Assembly (NCBI GenBank): GCA_012522475.1
Contig: JAAYKH010000003.1
Location: 1-36,922 of the forward strand
Source: Chloroflexota bacterium
Lineage (GTDB): Bacteria > Chloroflexota > Anaerolineae > Anaerolineales > Anaerolineaceae
Reading direction: 5' to 3'
DNA length: 36,922 nt
Shown: one piece after another, positions 8,020 to 15,671 of the stretch
Numbering within the stretch: position 1 is the first letter of the stretch
How the letters are laid out: the number at the start of each line of letters is the position of its first letter
Notes under the pieces: model-generated
Seen by the model: the letters and a program-made list of their open reading frames with translations, nothing else
Database searches by the model: none
What the model was told of the DNA's origin: nothing
Program-made: the position numbers and the translations under genes

Positions 8020-8083
8020 TAACAGACTATACCAACAGCACAATTCTTAAACAAAAATCTTAATAAACCAAAGAGAGGAAAAT

Positions 8084-8398
8084 ATGGCAAGAAGTGTAAG
8101 GATTTGAGTTATTTGCGGTTCAGGTGTTGCTATGGCAATGCACGCTGCATACAAACTCCGTGAATATTTCGCAAAAGAAAAAGTGCCGGTCATCATTGAT
8201 GGCGGAGGCAATAATGAACTGGCCGGACGGATTGGTGGTTACGACATGGTTGTGAGTAACGCCCAGGTGACCGTTAAGACTGATAAGCCTGTTTTCACCG
8301 CTGTCCCCCTTATCACCGGTATTGGAGAAGAAGAGCTGGTTGAAAAAATTATTGCTAAAGCAAAAGAGATTCAAAAAGAATTAGAAGATGCCAGCTAA
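8084..8398 (+). CDS. PTS galactitol-type EIIB component with an in-frame TGA at codon 8
   Basis: From ATG 8084, with AGAGAGG just upstream, the frame reads MARSVRI, then TGA (8105-8107), then VICGSGVAMAMHAAYKL and on to a normal stop at 8398, for 104 codons. The length and the CGSG phosphocysteine loop (C11) match GAT-family EIIB proteins (GatB/SgcB), which pass phosphate to the substrate on EIIC. The TGA takes the place of a hydrophobic strand-1 residue three codons before the cysteine. Everything after it is intact. The reading frame that opens at ATG 8132 would lack the active cysteine. Possibilities are a recent nonsense mutation, readthrough, selenocysteine (giving UxxC), or a sequence error. 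I see no convincing bacterial SECIS hairpin just after the TGA. Confidence 0.8.
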
Positions 8399-8436
8399 TT
8401 CCTATTAATGGCATTCTGATCTTTCCGCCTAAAATT

Positions 8437-8478
8437 ATTTTCAAGTTATTAAATTAAGTAACTTGAAAATTTTTTTTC
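8437..8478 (+). terminator. Strong intrinsic terminator after EIIB
   Basis: A perfect 12-bp stem (ATTTTCAAGTTA with TAACTTGAAAAT), a 10-base loop and a run of eight T follow the EIIB stop by about 40 bases. It separates the transport genes from the small-protein, HPr and enzyme I genes. Confidence 0.88.
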
Positions 8479-8618
8479 ACAAGGTGGCGTTCAACCATCC
8501 TCAAATTGACAAGTATTTATCGCTATCGCGATTGAGTTCACAAATTTTTAATAGAAATTACACTTTGAGATGAATACAAATTTAATATCACTCAAAAAGA
8601 ATGAGGAAGCAGACAGTC

Positions 8619-8918
8619 ATGGAAAATATGACAAAAATTACAATTGAAGAGAAAATTCCTGGAAAGTCAGCCGATGACGTTTATGAGACTTTCAACAGCG
8701 TCTTTGAAGAAGTTGGTTTTGAGATCTGGAAGAAACGCCCAATTGCCTGGCTGTGTATGGCGAAAACAAGCATCGATAGTAAACCCGTTGATGCCAATTT
8801 GGTCGTTCGCCCAACCTCGCCGGTGAGTCTTACGTTGATTATGTCCTCACCAACAGCTACCGAAGAGGAAATGTCGGCACTGGCTGAGAAACTGTTCGAG
8901 CGTTTTAATGCGAAGTAG
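8619..8918 (+). CDS. Small protein of unknown function in the PTS locus
   Basis: This encodes 99 residues of a mixed acidic and basic soluble protein with no signal peptide or membrane segment. ATG 8619 is chosen because GAGGAAG ends nine bases before it; an ATG at 8601 overlaps that site. The sequence (ITIEEKIPGKSADDVYETFN near the N-terminus, and a C-terminal helix EEMSALAEKLFERF) suggests a small alpha/beta domain. I do not recognise the family. It stands between the EIIB terminator and HPr, so it might modulate the phosphorelay or act on the substrate, but that is only guilt by association. Codon use and the good ribosome site support a real gene. Confidence 0.65.
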   Translation: MENMTKITIEEKIPGKSADDVYETFNSVFEEVGFEIWKKRPIAWLCMAKTSIDSKPVDANLVVRPTSPVSLTLIMSSPTATEEEMSALAEKLFERFNAK

Positions 8919-9098
8919 GTGACCGCATCCTAAATAATCGAATTATGGTGATAATGACTGCCCCGAAGGTAAAACCATAGTAAAATAGTTTGGGTTATCG
9001 AACACCGTGAAAAATTCAAAGGAAACATCTTAACCTGACAAACTAATTTTTTAACATATTTTTGTTTCATCACGAAAGTTAATTGCTGAGGAGGAACC

Positions 9099-9362
9099 AT
9101 GAAGAATATCGATATTGAAATTGCAAACGAAGTAGGCCTGCACGCCAGGCCAGCAGCCCTTTTTGTTCAAACTGCATCAAAATACGAGGCGGATATAACA
9201 GTTTCGTATGATGGGAAAACAATCAACGCAAAAAGTATCCTGGGTATTTTAAGCCTGGGTGTCGGGAAAGATTCATTAATTACAATTAGCGCAGACGGTG
9301 CGGATGAAGAAGCGGCAGTTGAAGCTCTGGTAGATCTTATAGATACGAATTTCGGGGAATAA
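9099..9362 (+). CDS. ptsH: Phosphocarrier protein HPr
   Basis: The 87-residue protein has the family's normal length. The phosphorylated histidine is H15 in GLHARPAA. Serine 46 (AKSILGILSLG) is the regulatory site phosphorylated by HPr kinase in Firmicutes, so this HPr has the Gram-positive style motif; no HPr kinase gene is present in the window. HPr takes phosphate from enzyme I and passes it to EIIA. A strong GAGGAGG precedes ATG 9099. The gene lies 68 bases upstream of ptsI, the usual ptsHI order, and both are probably cotranscribed. Confidence 0.96.
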   Translation: MKNIDIEIANEVGLHARPAALFVQTASKYEADITVSYDGKTINAKSILGILSLGVGKDSLITISADGADEEAAVEALVDLIDTNFGE

Positions 9363-9430
9363 GTAATTTTTTCGGACGGATTATTTTGTGAACGATCAAA
9401 TCACATGGTTACTCTTGGGAGGGAATAAGC

Positions 9431-11137
9431 ATGGAAATTATTGACGGTATCCCTGCTTCGAAAGGTTTGGCAATTGGGCCAGGTTTTATCTATTCAGTTG
9501 ACGATTCTAGACCTGAAAGAAAAATGATTGCGGATTCGCAAAAAGAGGTCGAACGCTACCACGCTGCTATGGAAAAAGCCGATGACGCTTTAAAAGCCCT
9601 GTATGACAAAGCCATTGAAAGCATGGGAGAGGAGACCGCAGAGATATTCAATGCACATCGATTGATTCTAAAAGACCCCGAACTCATTAAAGATGTTGAA
9701 AGAACCATCGTAAGTGATCATATTTGTGCCGAGTTTTCAGTGTTTCGAGCGTCCGAAGCGGCAGCCAAAATGATGGAGAGTCTTGACGATGAGTATTTCC
9801 GTGCCCGGGCAGCCGATATCAGGGATGTCGCCAATCGGGTTATCCAAACATTAAAGGGTAATATCATTGACGTCGTCAACCTTAAGGAGCCCGTCATCAT
9901 CCTGGCACAAGATTTAGCACCCTCCGATACAGTCAAATTTGATCGCTCTCTAATTCTTGGGTTTTGTACGGCGATGGGTGGCTCTACCTCACACACTGCT
10001 ATCATTTCCAAAGCCCTGGGGATTCCAGCCCTCGTTGGCACAAAAATACTTCCGAAAGACCTTGATCGCCAGACAATGCTGATCCTCGATGGGAACGAGG
10101 GTCAATTAATTATCGACCCGGATGAAGATACGCTCGCGTCTTATTATCGCAAACAGGAACAATTCAACCAACAAAGCCAGTTGGAATTATCGCTCGCCCA
10201 TCAGCCGGCGACAACTAAAGATGGCGTCAATGTCGAAGTTGTAGCCAATATTGGGAACCTGGCGGATGCAAAAGACGCCTTGGCGAAAGGTGCGGAAGGC
10301 GTTGGCCTTTTGAGAACTGAGTTTTCTTTCATGGAACACATGGTCATTCCCGATGAGGAAACTCTTGTAAAAACCTACCATGAGATCTTTGACATCTTTG
10401 ACGATGAGCCGATTATCGTCCGAACCCTCGACATCGGTGGTGACAAAGACGTGCCGCACCTGTCTCTAACTGTAGAAAGCAACCCGTTTTTAGGCAACAG
10501 GGGTATCCGCCTGTGCTTTGAACGCCCCGACCTCTTCAGGCCGCAATTGCGAGCCATCCTGCGTGCCAGCCTCAATACCAATTTGCATATTATGTTCCCA
10601 ATGATCTCTTCCCTTGGTGAGGTCAGACAGGCTAAGATTCAACTCCAGGAATGTATGGATTCACTGGAAGTAGATCAACTGGAATTCAATCGGAATCCAA
10701 AAATTGGAATTATGGTCGAAGTCCCCTCAGCAGCTATATGCGCCGATCAGCTCGCCAAAGAGGTCGACTTCTTCTCAATTGGCACCAACGACCTGACTCA
10801 ATACAGTTTGGCTGTCGACCGCACCAATGCTGCTGTAGCCCATCTTGGCTCGGAGCTCCATCCAGCCGTGCTGCGATTAATTCACCGGGTGATTGAAGAA
10901 GGGCATGAAGCGGGTATCTGGATTGGTATGTGCGGGGAAATGGCTGGAAATGAAACTGCGATCCCAATCTTACTGGGTTTCGGCCTTGATGAATTCAGCG
11001 TTACGCCCAGCCTGCTCCCTTCTACCAAAGCAACCATCAGAAAGTGGGACAGGCAAACCGCGAAGAAACTTGCGGAGCAAGCGTTAAATTGCCAGTCGCC
11101 CGAAGACGTAAAACGCCTTGTTGAAAAATATCAATAG
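9431..11137 (+). CDS. ptsI: PTS enzyme I (phosphoenolpyruvate-protein phosphotransferase)
   Basis: The 568-residue protein is a complete enzyme I. It autophosphorylates from PEP and donates phosphate to HPr. The phosphorylated histidine is H188 in GGSTSHTAI. The PEP-binding barrel carries LLRTEF, the segment around GNRGIRLC, and C501 in GMCGEMAG. The N-terminal helical HPr-binding domain surrounds the phosphohistidine domain. GGGAGGG sits seven bases before ATG 9431. The gene completes the phosphorelay and is followed by a bidirectional terminator at 11262. Confidence 0.96.
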   Translation: MEIIDGIPASKGLAIGPGFIYSVDDSRPERKMIADSQKEVERYHAAMEKADDALKALYDKAIESMGEETAEIFNAHRLILKDPELIKDVERTIVSDHICAEFSVFRASEAAAKMMESLDDEYFRARAADIRDVANRVIQTLKGNIIDVVNLKEPVIILAQDLAPSDTVKFDRSLILGFCTAMGGSTSHTAIISKALGIPALVGTKILPKDLDRQTMLILDGNEGQLIIDPDEDTLASYYRKQEQFNQQSQLELSLAHQPATTKDGVNVEVVANIGNLADAKDALAKGAEGVGLLRTEFSFMEHMVIPDEETLVKTYHEIFDIFDDEPIIVRTLDIGGDKDVPHLSLTVESNPFLGNRGIRLCFERPDLFRPQLRAILRASLNTNLHIMFPMISSLGEVRQAKIQLQECMDSLEVDQLEFNRNPKIGIMVEVPSAAICADQLAKEVDFFSIGTNDLTQYSLAVDRTNAAVAHLGSELHPAVLRLIHRVIEEGHEAGIWIGMCGEMAGNETAIPILLGFGLDEFSVTPSLLPSTKATIRKWDRQTAKKLAEQALNCQSPEDVKRLVEKYQ

Positions 11138-11261
11138 CCCGCTCTGAACAAATCGTTTCGAGCGTACTTTCTTTGGATAAAATTGTTTCTTGAATTTAAA
11201 GTTCTGGCATGCTCCAAAAATGGTTGAATACAATATCAATCCATAAGGTTTTACAAACGAG

Positions 11262-11295
11262 AAAAGCCTGCACAAAATTCTGTGAAGGTTTTTTT
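11262..11295. terminator. Bidirectional intrinsic terminator between ptsI and the YtxH-like gene
   Basis: Arms AAAAGCCTGCACA and TGTGAAGGTTTTT pair over about 13 positions with one mismatch and one G-U pair around a 6-base loop. A T run follows on the plus strand and a shorter one on the minus strand. It fits between the two convergent genes. Confidence 0.75.
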
Positions 11296-11339
11296 AATGC
11301 TGTTATTATCTTAATGCCGGGTTTTTAGTAAAATTCCCA

Positions 11340-11552
11340 TCACTTACCTGCGCGCAGCGCATCCAGCTGAGCAATCAGTTCTGCCCGTTTTTCATCCGCA
11401 GCATGGTTGATTTCGTCGACAAGATGTTTAAAATATCCTTGAATTTCACCCCGAGCATGTTCACCGGTTGTGGGTGCAAACAGTAAGGCCACCATACTGC
11501 CGACCAATCCCCCAATAAAAGCGCCGAAAATAAAATTACCAAATTTTCGCAT
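11340..11552 (-). CDS. YtxH-like small membrane-anchored protein
   Basis: The 70-residue protein starts MRKFGNFIFGAFIGGLVGSM, a glycine-rich hydrophobic segment at about residues 5-26. LFAPTTGEHARGEI and a charged helical tail follow. This is the pattern of the YtxH / general-stress protein family (Pfam YtxH), single-span proteins of unclear function. GGAGGAG lies just upstream of ATG 11552, which favours this start over the in-frame TTG at 11591. It is monocistronic, with a promoter at 11591-11619. Confidence 0.8.
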   Translation of the reverse strand: MRKFGNFIFGAFIGGLVGSMVALLFAPTTGEHARGEIQGYFKHLVDEINHAADEKRAELIAQLDALRAGK

Positions 11553-11590
11553 GAGCTCCTCCATGATCATTCCAATAAGTTGACAACTCA

Positions 11591-11619
11591 ATTATAGCGC
11601 AATCGATGGGGAATGAAAA
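11591..11619 (-). promoter_or_regulatory. Promoter of the YtxH-like gene
   Basis: On the minus strand TTTTCA (11614-11619) is followed by a 17-bp spacer and a perfect TATAAT (11591-11596). It implies a short leader before ATG 11552. Confidence 0.55.
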
Positions 11620-11722
11620 TATCAACATCGCGTAAACATAAAAATGTTCAGAAACCATCACGCTGCGCTGCTGCTTATCACATTAAAACGGTACAATAAC
11701 ATAAAACAATCAGGCGCCATAC

Positions 11723-12145
11723 ATGAAATTCTACAAAACCGATCTGACCATCCATACCCGGGGACGCGGCTTGTTTGAAATCACCCCGGAAATCAACGCC
11801 TGCATCCAGGATTGGGATGTGCATGAAGGCATGGCTTATGTGTTTGTTCCACACACCAGCGCGTCGCTGGTCATCAACGAGTGTTACGATTCAACTGCAC
11901 AACGTGATCTGGAAGCCTATTTAAACCGCATCGCACCGGAGGGTGAAAGCTGGCATGCACACACCCTCGAAGGTCGGGATGATTCTCCCGCGCACCAGCG
12001 CACTATGCTCACCACAACCAGCCTGTCCATCCCGATTGATATCGGCCGGCTCAACCTCGGCACCTGGCAAGGCATCTATCTGGCAGAACACCGACAACAT
12101 CCTCACTGGCGAAAAATCCTGCTGCGTGTTTTGGCAGTGGACTAA
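11723..12145 (+). CDS. YjbQ family protein (UPF0047)
   Basis: The 140-residue protein matches the YjbQ/UPF0047 family in length and motifs: FVPHTSASLVINE (about residues 41-53), the H-rich HAHTLEGRDDSPAHQR region (about 78-93), and LGTWQGIYLAEHR near the C-terminus, with conserved histidines that bind metal in solved structures. Members are often annotated as secondary thiamine-phosphate synthase enzymes, from weak activity in E. coli mutants; the physiological role is unsettled. It is a single gene divergent from the YtxH-like gene. Nothing in the context adds to its function. Confidence 0.92.
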   Translation: MKFYKTDLTIHTRGRGLFEITPEINACIQDWDVHEGMAYVFVPHTSASLVINECYDSTAQRDLEAYLNRIAPEGESWHAHTLEGRDDSPAHQRTMLTTTSLSIPIDIGRLNLGTWQGIYLAEHRQHPHWRKILLRVLAVD

Positions 12146-12264
12146 GGCTATAAAAATAAATCATCAAGGTATCTGACAGTCTTTACGCCATTGCGCGCTC
12201 AAACGCCATCATCCTTTTTCCATAATTCATCAGGGGCTGCCCGAAGTTTTCAAAGGTGAGGCGC

Positions 12265-12293
12265 TTTATTAGGCATAAAAACCCTGCTATAAT
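12265..12293 (+). promoter_or_regulatory. Probable promoter of the beta-propeller lipoprotein gene
   Basis: A perfect TATAAT at 12288-12293 stands 17 bp after a weak -35, TTTATT. Transcription would start just before the candidate ATGs at 12339 and 12349. Confidence 0.45.
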
Positions 12294-12393
12294 CGGAGCC
12301 AATCATAGCAACTTTCACAAAACAGTGTCTCCAACCAGATGAACACTTATGATAAAACCTTAGCGTTCAAAAGTTCTTTTAACCTTCGCCGGC

Positions 12394-13521
12394 TTGCCGA
12401 CGATTTTCCTGGCTGCCTGCGTTTTCACCTCAAAATTAACACGAGAAGAAAGTGAACCCACTCCTGAAATGAACACACCCTCACCAACGTCAGAATTTTT
12501 TAAATTACCCGCGCCGCTGTATTACCTGCAGAACGGCCAAATTTGGCGGCTTGATCCAGACATACAAACCACCCGACAAATCACTCATGAAAGCGCCCCT
12601 GTCATTTCTTTTGACCTTTCTTCAAATAGCACACTAGCATATGTCAGCGACAACAGCCTGATCACATGCCAGGCAGAGGGCCACGACCGGCAGGTGCTGA
12701 GAGCAGGGCCGACACTGCCATTTGTCAACAATGAGGTAGGCAGCCTGAACAATCCTGATCATATCAACAACGCCTTGTATACGCCCTGCTGGTCACCCGA
12801 CGGGCAAAAAATCGCCTTCATTGAGAACGGTTTACAAATTTACAATTTGGAAACCGGCCAGGCCGAGATGGTCTGGCAGCAGTTAACTACGGTGAGTGAG
12901 CCTGTCCTGTTTGATGGCGTGCTTTCGTGGTCGCCGAATGGCCGGTTCCTCATCGTCAGTCAATATCAGTATCCCCTCGAAGGTGAACACCAACGTTGGC
13001 AGAGTTTGCTGGAGTTGGGCGAATACTTGTATCCAAATATGAGTTCCCGGAAGGGCAGTACCTTTGCATGGAACCCCGATGCGAGCGACCTGTTCATAGC
13101 CAAAGCACTTTTTGGCTCAGATCGTTCTTTGCTGCGCTGTAAGCCAGAGACCGCCCAATGCCGGATGATCGCTGAATTCGAACCTGCCCGCAGGTATTTT
13201 TTCTATGCACATCCTTTCGTGAACGCAGAAGGGCGCCTGTTGGTGTTTATGGGCTCATCGAACGAACCCGTTGAACCGCCTGTAGGTTTCAGCCTGATCA
13301 GCCTGCGGCCTGATGGCTATGAGCGCAAAAAGCTGCGTAACGATAGCTACCAGATTGAATCCGCGCTGTGGTCACCCGATGGGAGCGGGGTGTTGATTGT
13401 CACCGCACGGGAAACAGATGCAGCCCCAAAAGGACAACTTCTTTGGTTAAGTGTAGAAGATGTCCCCGCAGTCCCACTATCATTGCACGAGGTGACAAAC
13501 CTGCGCTGGGGCATTGATTGA
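12394..13521 (+). CDS. TolB/WD40-like beta-propeller protein, probable lipoprotein with a damaged start
   Basis: The protein has repeated PD40/TolB motifs: CWSPDGQKIAF, LSWSPNGRFLIV and ALWSPDGSGVLIV. They indicate a beta-propeller, usually an extracytoplasmic binding or scaffold protein. The N-terminus carries a lipobox FLAAC, so the mature protein should be lipid-anchored outside the membrane. The open frame offers only a TTG start at 12394, which would leave a signal peptide of eight residues. The hydrophobic stretch continues upstream in the same frame (RSKVLLTFAGLPTIFLAAC), but a TAG at 12361-12363 separates it from ATG 12349 (MIKP). The real start is therefore uncertain: either a nonsense change or an indel near the 5' end. 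Confidence 0.75.
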   Translation: MPTIFLAACVFTSKLTREESEPTPEMNTPSPTSEFFKLPAPLYYLQNGQIWRLDPDIQTTRQITHESAPVISFDLSSNSTLAYVSDNSLITCQAEGHDRQVLRAGPTLPFVNNEVGSLNNPDHINNALYTPCWSPDGQKIAFIENGLQIYNLETGQAEMVWQQLTTVSEPVLFDGVLSWSPNGRFLIVSQYQYPLEGEHQRWQSLLELGEYLYPNMSSRKGSTFAWNPDASDLFIAKALFGSDRSLLRCKPETAQCRMIAEFEPARRYFFYAHPFVNAEGRLLVFMGSSNEPVEPPVGFSLISLRPDGYERKKLRNDSYQIESALWSPDGSGVLIVTARETDAAPKGQLLWLSVEDVPAVPLSLHEVTNLRWGID

Positions 13522-13597
13522 GCGTTCTTTCTACAATAAAAACGCAACTCAATCCAATAATTGGTTGCCAATTAATGAGATTAATGGGGGGTATTCC

Positions 13598-14008
13598 CTA
13601 CGGGGTGACTTTTCCTTTTAAGATCAGTTTGCTGAGCAGGTAAGTAAGCGGCGTGACGATAATCAAAACAGCGAGCGGCGCCCAAGTCTCGCTCATTTTT
13701 AAAAACTGCACAAAAGCGGCCAGCAAACCAAGGCTCAATAAATACTGCACCAGATACACCAGGGGAAACAGGGCAAACTTTTTATAAGACAGGGGGCTAT
13801 TGAACACCACCAATGAATTGTAAAAATACGCCAGGACAATCCCAATGAGAGAAGATGCGGGGTAAGCAATCGAATAGGCCAAAACCAGGTTGAAGGCCAG
13901 GTACAACCCGTAAGTTAGCACGGTGTTGACCCCGCCGCCCAATGCCCATAAGAGCACATCTTTGTGCTTTTGCCATACGTTTTGAATTAATTGCCTGACT
14001 ACAGCCAT
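13598..14008 (-). CDS. GtrA-family membrane protein
   Basis: The 136-residue protein has four predicted membrane helices and the GtrA fold (WALGGGVNTVLTYGLYLAF near the start, then YFYNSLVVF). GtrA-like proteins are thought to flip polyprenyl-phosphate-linked sugars across the membrane. It is the last gene of a minus-strand unit that also holds a GtrB-like glycosyltransferase and two nucleotide-sugar enzymes. It probably translocates the modified sugar made there. It starts 13 bases after the aminotransferase stop. Confidence 0.88.
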   Translation of the reverse strand: MAVVRQLIQNVWQKHKDVLLWALGGGVNTVLTYGLYLAFNLVLAYSIAYPASSLIGIVLAYFYNSLVVFNSPLSYKKFALFPLVYLVQYLLSLGLLAAFVQFLKMSETWAPLAVLIIVTPLTYLLSKLILKGKVTP

Positions 14009-14021
14009 TCTTTACGCCGTC

Positions 14022-15143
14022 TTATTTCCCGGCACCATCACCAAAAAAAGCGGTCACAGCCTGCGTCACCCGTTCAGCCTCAGCTAGGCTCAGCACCGGG
14101 CTGATGGGCAGACTCAACTCGGTTTGGGAAATTTCCTCGGCCAGGGGGAAGGCGCCGCGAGTAAAGTTCAAATCTGCATAGGCTTTGGAAAGGTGAGGTG
14201 GAATCGGGTAGTGGATCAGGGTTTCAACCCCTTCACCCGCCAGATAGGCCTGCAGTGCATCCCGATGGGCACAGCGCAGCGGGTAGATATGCCACACATG
14301 GGTAGACGAGTCAGGAACATAGGGCACAGTCAACTCGGGTATCCGTGAAAAAGCTCGGGTGTACACGTCAGCAATCACCTGGCGGCGGCGATTCCAGTCT
14401 TCAAGGTAAGGTAGTTTGACGCTCAGCAAAGCTGCCAAGACTTCATCCAGGCGAGAGTTAAACCCTTTCCTTTCGTTTTCATATTTTCTTTTTGAACCAT
14501 AATTGCGTAAAGAGCGGACAGCCTCTGCCAGATGGTCATCATTGGTGGTTACCGCACCCGCATCACCCAGAGCGCCCAAGTTTTTCCCCGGATAAAAGCT
14601 GAATCCGGCAGCGTGCCCTAAAGCGCCGCACATACGACCCCGATAGCGCGATCCATGCGCCTGGGCGGCATCTTCAACCACAACCAGGTTATATTGTTCC
14701 GCAATTGCCATGATGGCATCCATCTCCGCAGGTTGTCCGTACAGATGCACCGGTAGGATCGCACGGGTCTGCTCCGTGATGGCCGCGGCAATTCGGGTCG
14801 GGTCAAGGTTATACGTACGTGGGTCTGGTTCAACGGGAATGGGCTGCGCACCGGCATAGGTAACAGCCAACCAGGTGGCAATATAGGTATTGGAAGGTAC
14901 GATCACTTCATCACCTGGCCCGATCTCATAAGCCCGCAAAATCAGGTGCAGAGCCTCGAGTCCATTACCCACACCCACACAATGCTTCACACCCACATAA
15001 TCCGCAAATTCCGCTTCAAAGGTTTTTAACGCCTCACCCAAAATATACCAGCCAGATGCGAGCACCTGCGAAAATGCCAGTTCAAGTTCGCTCTGAATCT
15101 CGGCGTTGATCTTTCGCAAATCGAGGTAAGGAACGTGTTTCAT
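14022..15143 (-). CDS. DegT/DnrJ/EryC1/StrS sugar aminotransferase, FdtB/QdtB-like
   Basis: The 373-residue PLP enzyme transfers an amino group to a nucleotide-linked keto sugar. The PLP lysine is K187 in [15 protein letters not shown]158 and Q161 ([11 protein letters not shown]) hold the cofactor ring, and GNGLEAL (about 59-65) binds its phosphate. The gene overlaps the ketoisomerase gene upstream by four bases (ATGA), a sign of translational coupling. FdtA-FdtB pairs make dTDP-3-amino-3,6-dideoxy-hexoses such as dTDP-Fuc3N or Qui3N. The specific sugar cannot be told from the sequence. Confidence 0.9.
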   Translation of the reverse strand: MKHVPYLDLRKINAEIQSELELAFSQVLASGWYILGEALKTFEAEFADYVGVKHCVGVGNGLEALHLILRAYEIGPGDEVIVPSNTYIATWLAVTYAGAQPIPVEPDPRTYNLDPTRIAAAITEQTRAILPVHLYGQPAEMDAIMAIAEQYNLVVVEDAAQAHGSRYRGRMCGALGHAAGFSFYPGKNLGALGDAGAVTTNDDHLAEAVRSLRNYGSKRKYENERKGFNSRLDEVLAALLSVKLPYLEDWNRRRQVIADVYTRAFSRIPELTVPYVPDSSTHVWHIYPLRCAHRDALQAYLAGEGVETLIHYPIPPHLSKAYADLNFTRGAFPLAEEISQTELSLPISPVLSLAEAERVTQAVTAFFGDGAGK

Positions 15144-15562
15144 GCTGATCCTTCCCGTACTGCGGATAGAAAATCCTCATAATCGTTAAAATAATCATTT
15201 TCAGCAAAAGGCTCAGAGGCCAGTACCAGGCACACCGAACCACTTGAAAAGTTCCTCAGTTCGCGCCAAAATACCGGCGGAATGAGCAAGCCCTGGTAAG
15301 CCCGGTTCAGCGTGTATTCACAGCGGTTGGTTCCATCATCAACGCTTACTTCAAAACTGCCCGAAATCGCGATCAGGAATTGCTGACAGGTCTTAAGTGC
15401 ATGCCCCGCCCGGGTCGCCCCTCCTGGAACATCGTAGAGATAAAAAACCCGTTTAATTTCAAAGGGAATATGTTCTAAATTTTCGACAAAGGATAGCGAG
15501 CCGCGCTCATCGGAAAATTTTGGGAGGTCTATTATTTTACAAAGATTGTCATCAGCGTTCAT
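15140..15562 (-). CDS. FdtA/QdtA-like dTDP-sugar 3,4-ketoisomerase (cupin)
   Basis: The 140-residue cupin is of the FdtA/QdtA/WxcM type, which isomerises dTDP-4-keto-6-deoxyglucose to the 3-keto sugar used by the next enzyme. Family motifs are present: ERGSLSFVE (19-27), [20 protein letters not shown] (36-55) and [17 protein letters not shown] (61-77). The second histidine of the usual H-x-H pair is Leu56 here (GHALK), although that histidine is considered catalytic in studied members. The enzyme may be altered or divergent. ATG 15562 was chosen because GAAGGAA precedes it. Its end overlaps the aminotransferase start. Confidence 0.85.
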   Translation of the reverse strand: MNADDNLCKIIDLPKFSDERGSLSFVENLEHIPFEIKRVFYLYDVPGGATRAGHALKTCQQFLIAISGSFEVSVDDGTNRCEYTLNRAYQGLLIPPVFWRELRNFSSGSVCLVLASEPFAENDYFNDYEDFLSAVREGSA

Positions 15563-15671
15563 TTTTAATTCCTTCAACGCAACCAAAAGCAAAAGAATGT
15601 ACCGGTCATAACCATGCAATTATAATCGTTTTAGAAAATCGCTCCTGATTTTCTGAACTGTGAATTTCTCA

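Noticed and set aside
8108-8160. Candidate SECIS hairpin after the EIIB TGA (TTGC/GCAA or ATGCA/TGCAT)
   Set aside because: The stems are only four to five base pairs, lie at unsuitable distances from the TGA and lack a clear apical GU loop, so I do not annotate a SECIS element.
8132-8398. A shorter EIIB starting at ATG 8132
   Set aside because: It would omit the phosphocysteine loop and lacks a good ribosome site, while ATG 8084 has one and gives a full-length family alignment.
11140-11164. CGCTC/GAGCG hairpin just after ptsI as a terminator
   Set aside because: The stem has two central mismatches and only a broken T stretch follows. The hairpin at 11262-11295 is much better.
13558-13574. 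Perfect 7-3-7 inverted repeat TAATTGGTTGCCAATTA between the lipoprotein and GtrA genes
   Set aside because: No T run follows on either strand and the arms are short and AT-rich. It could be a weak hairpin, but a terminator call is not supported.
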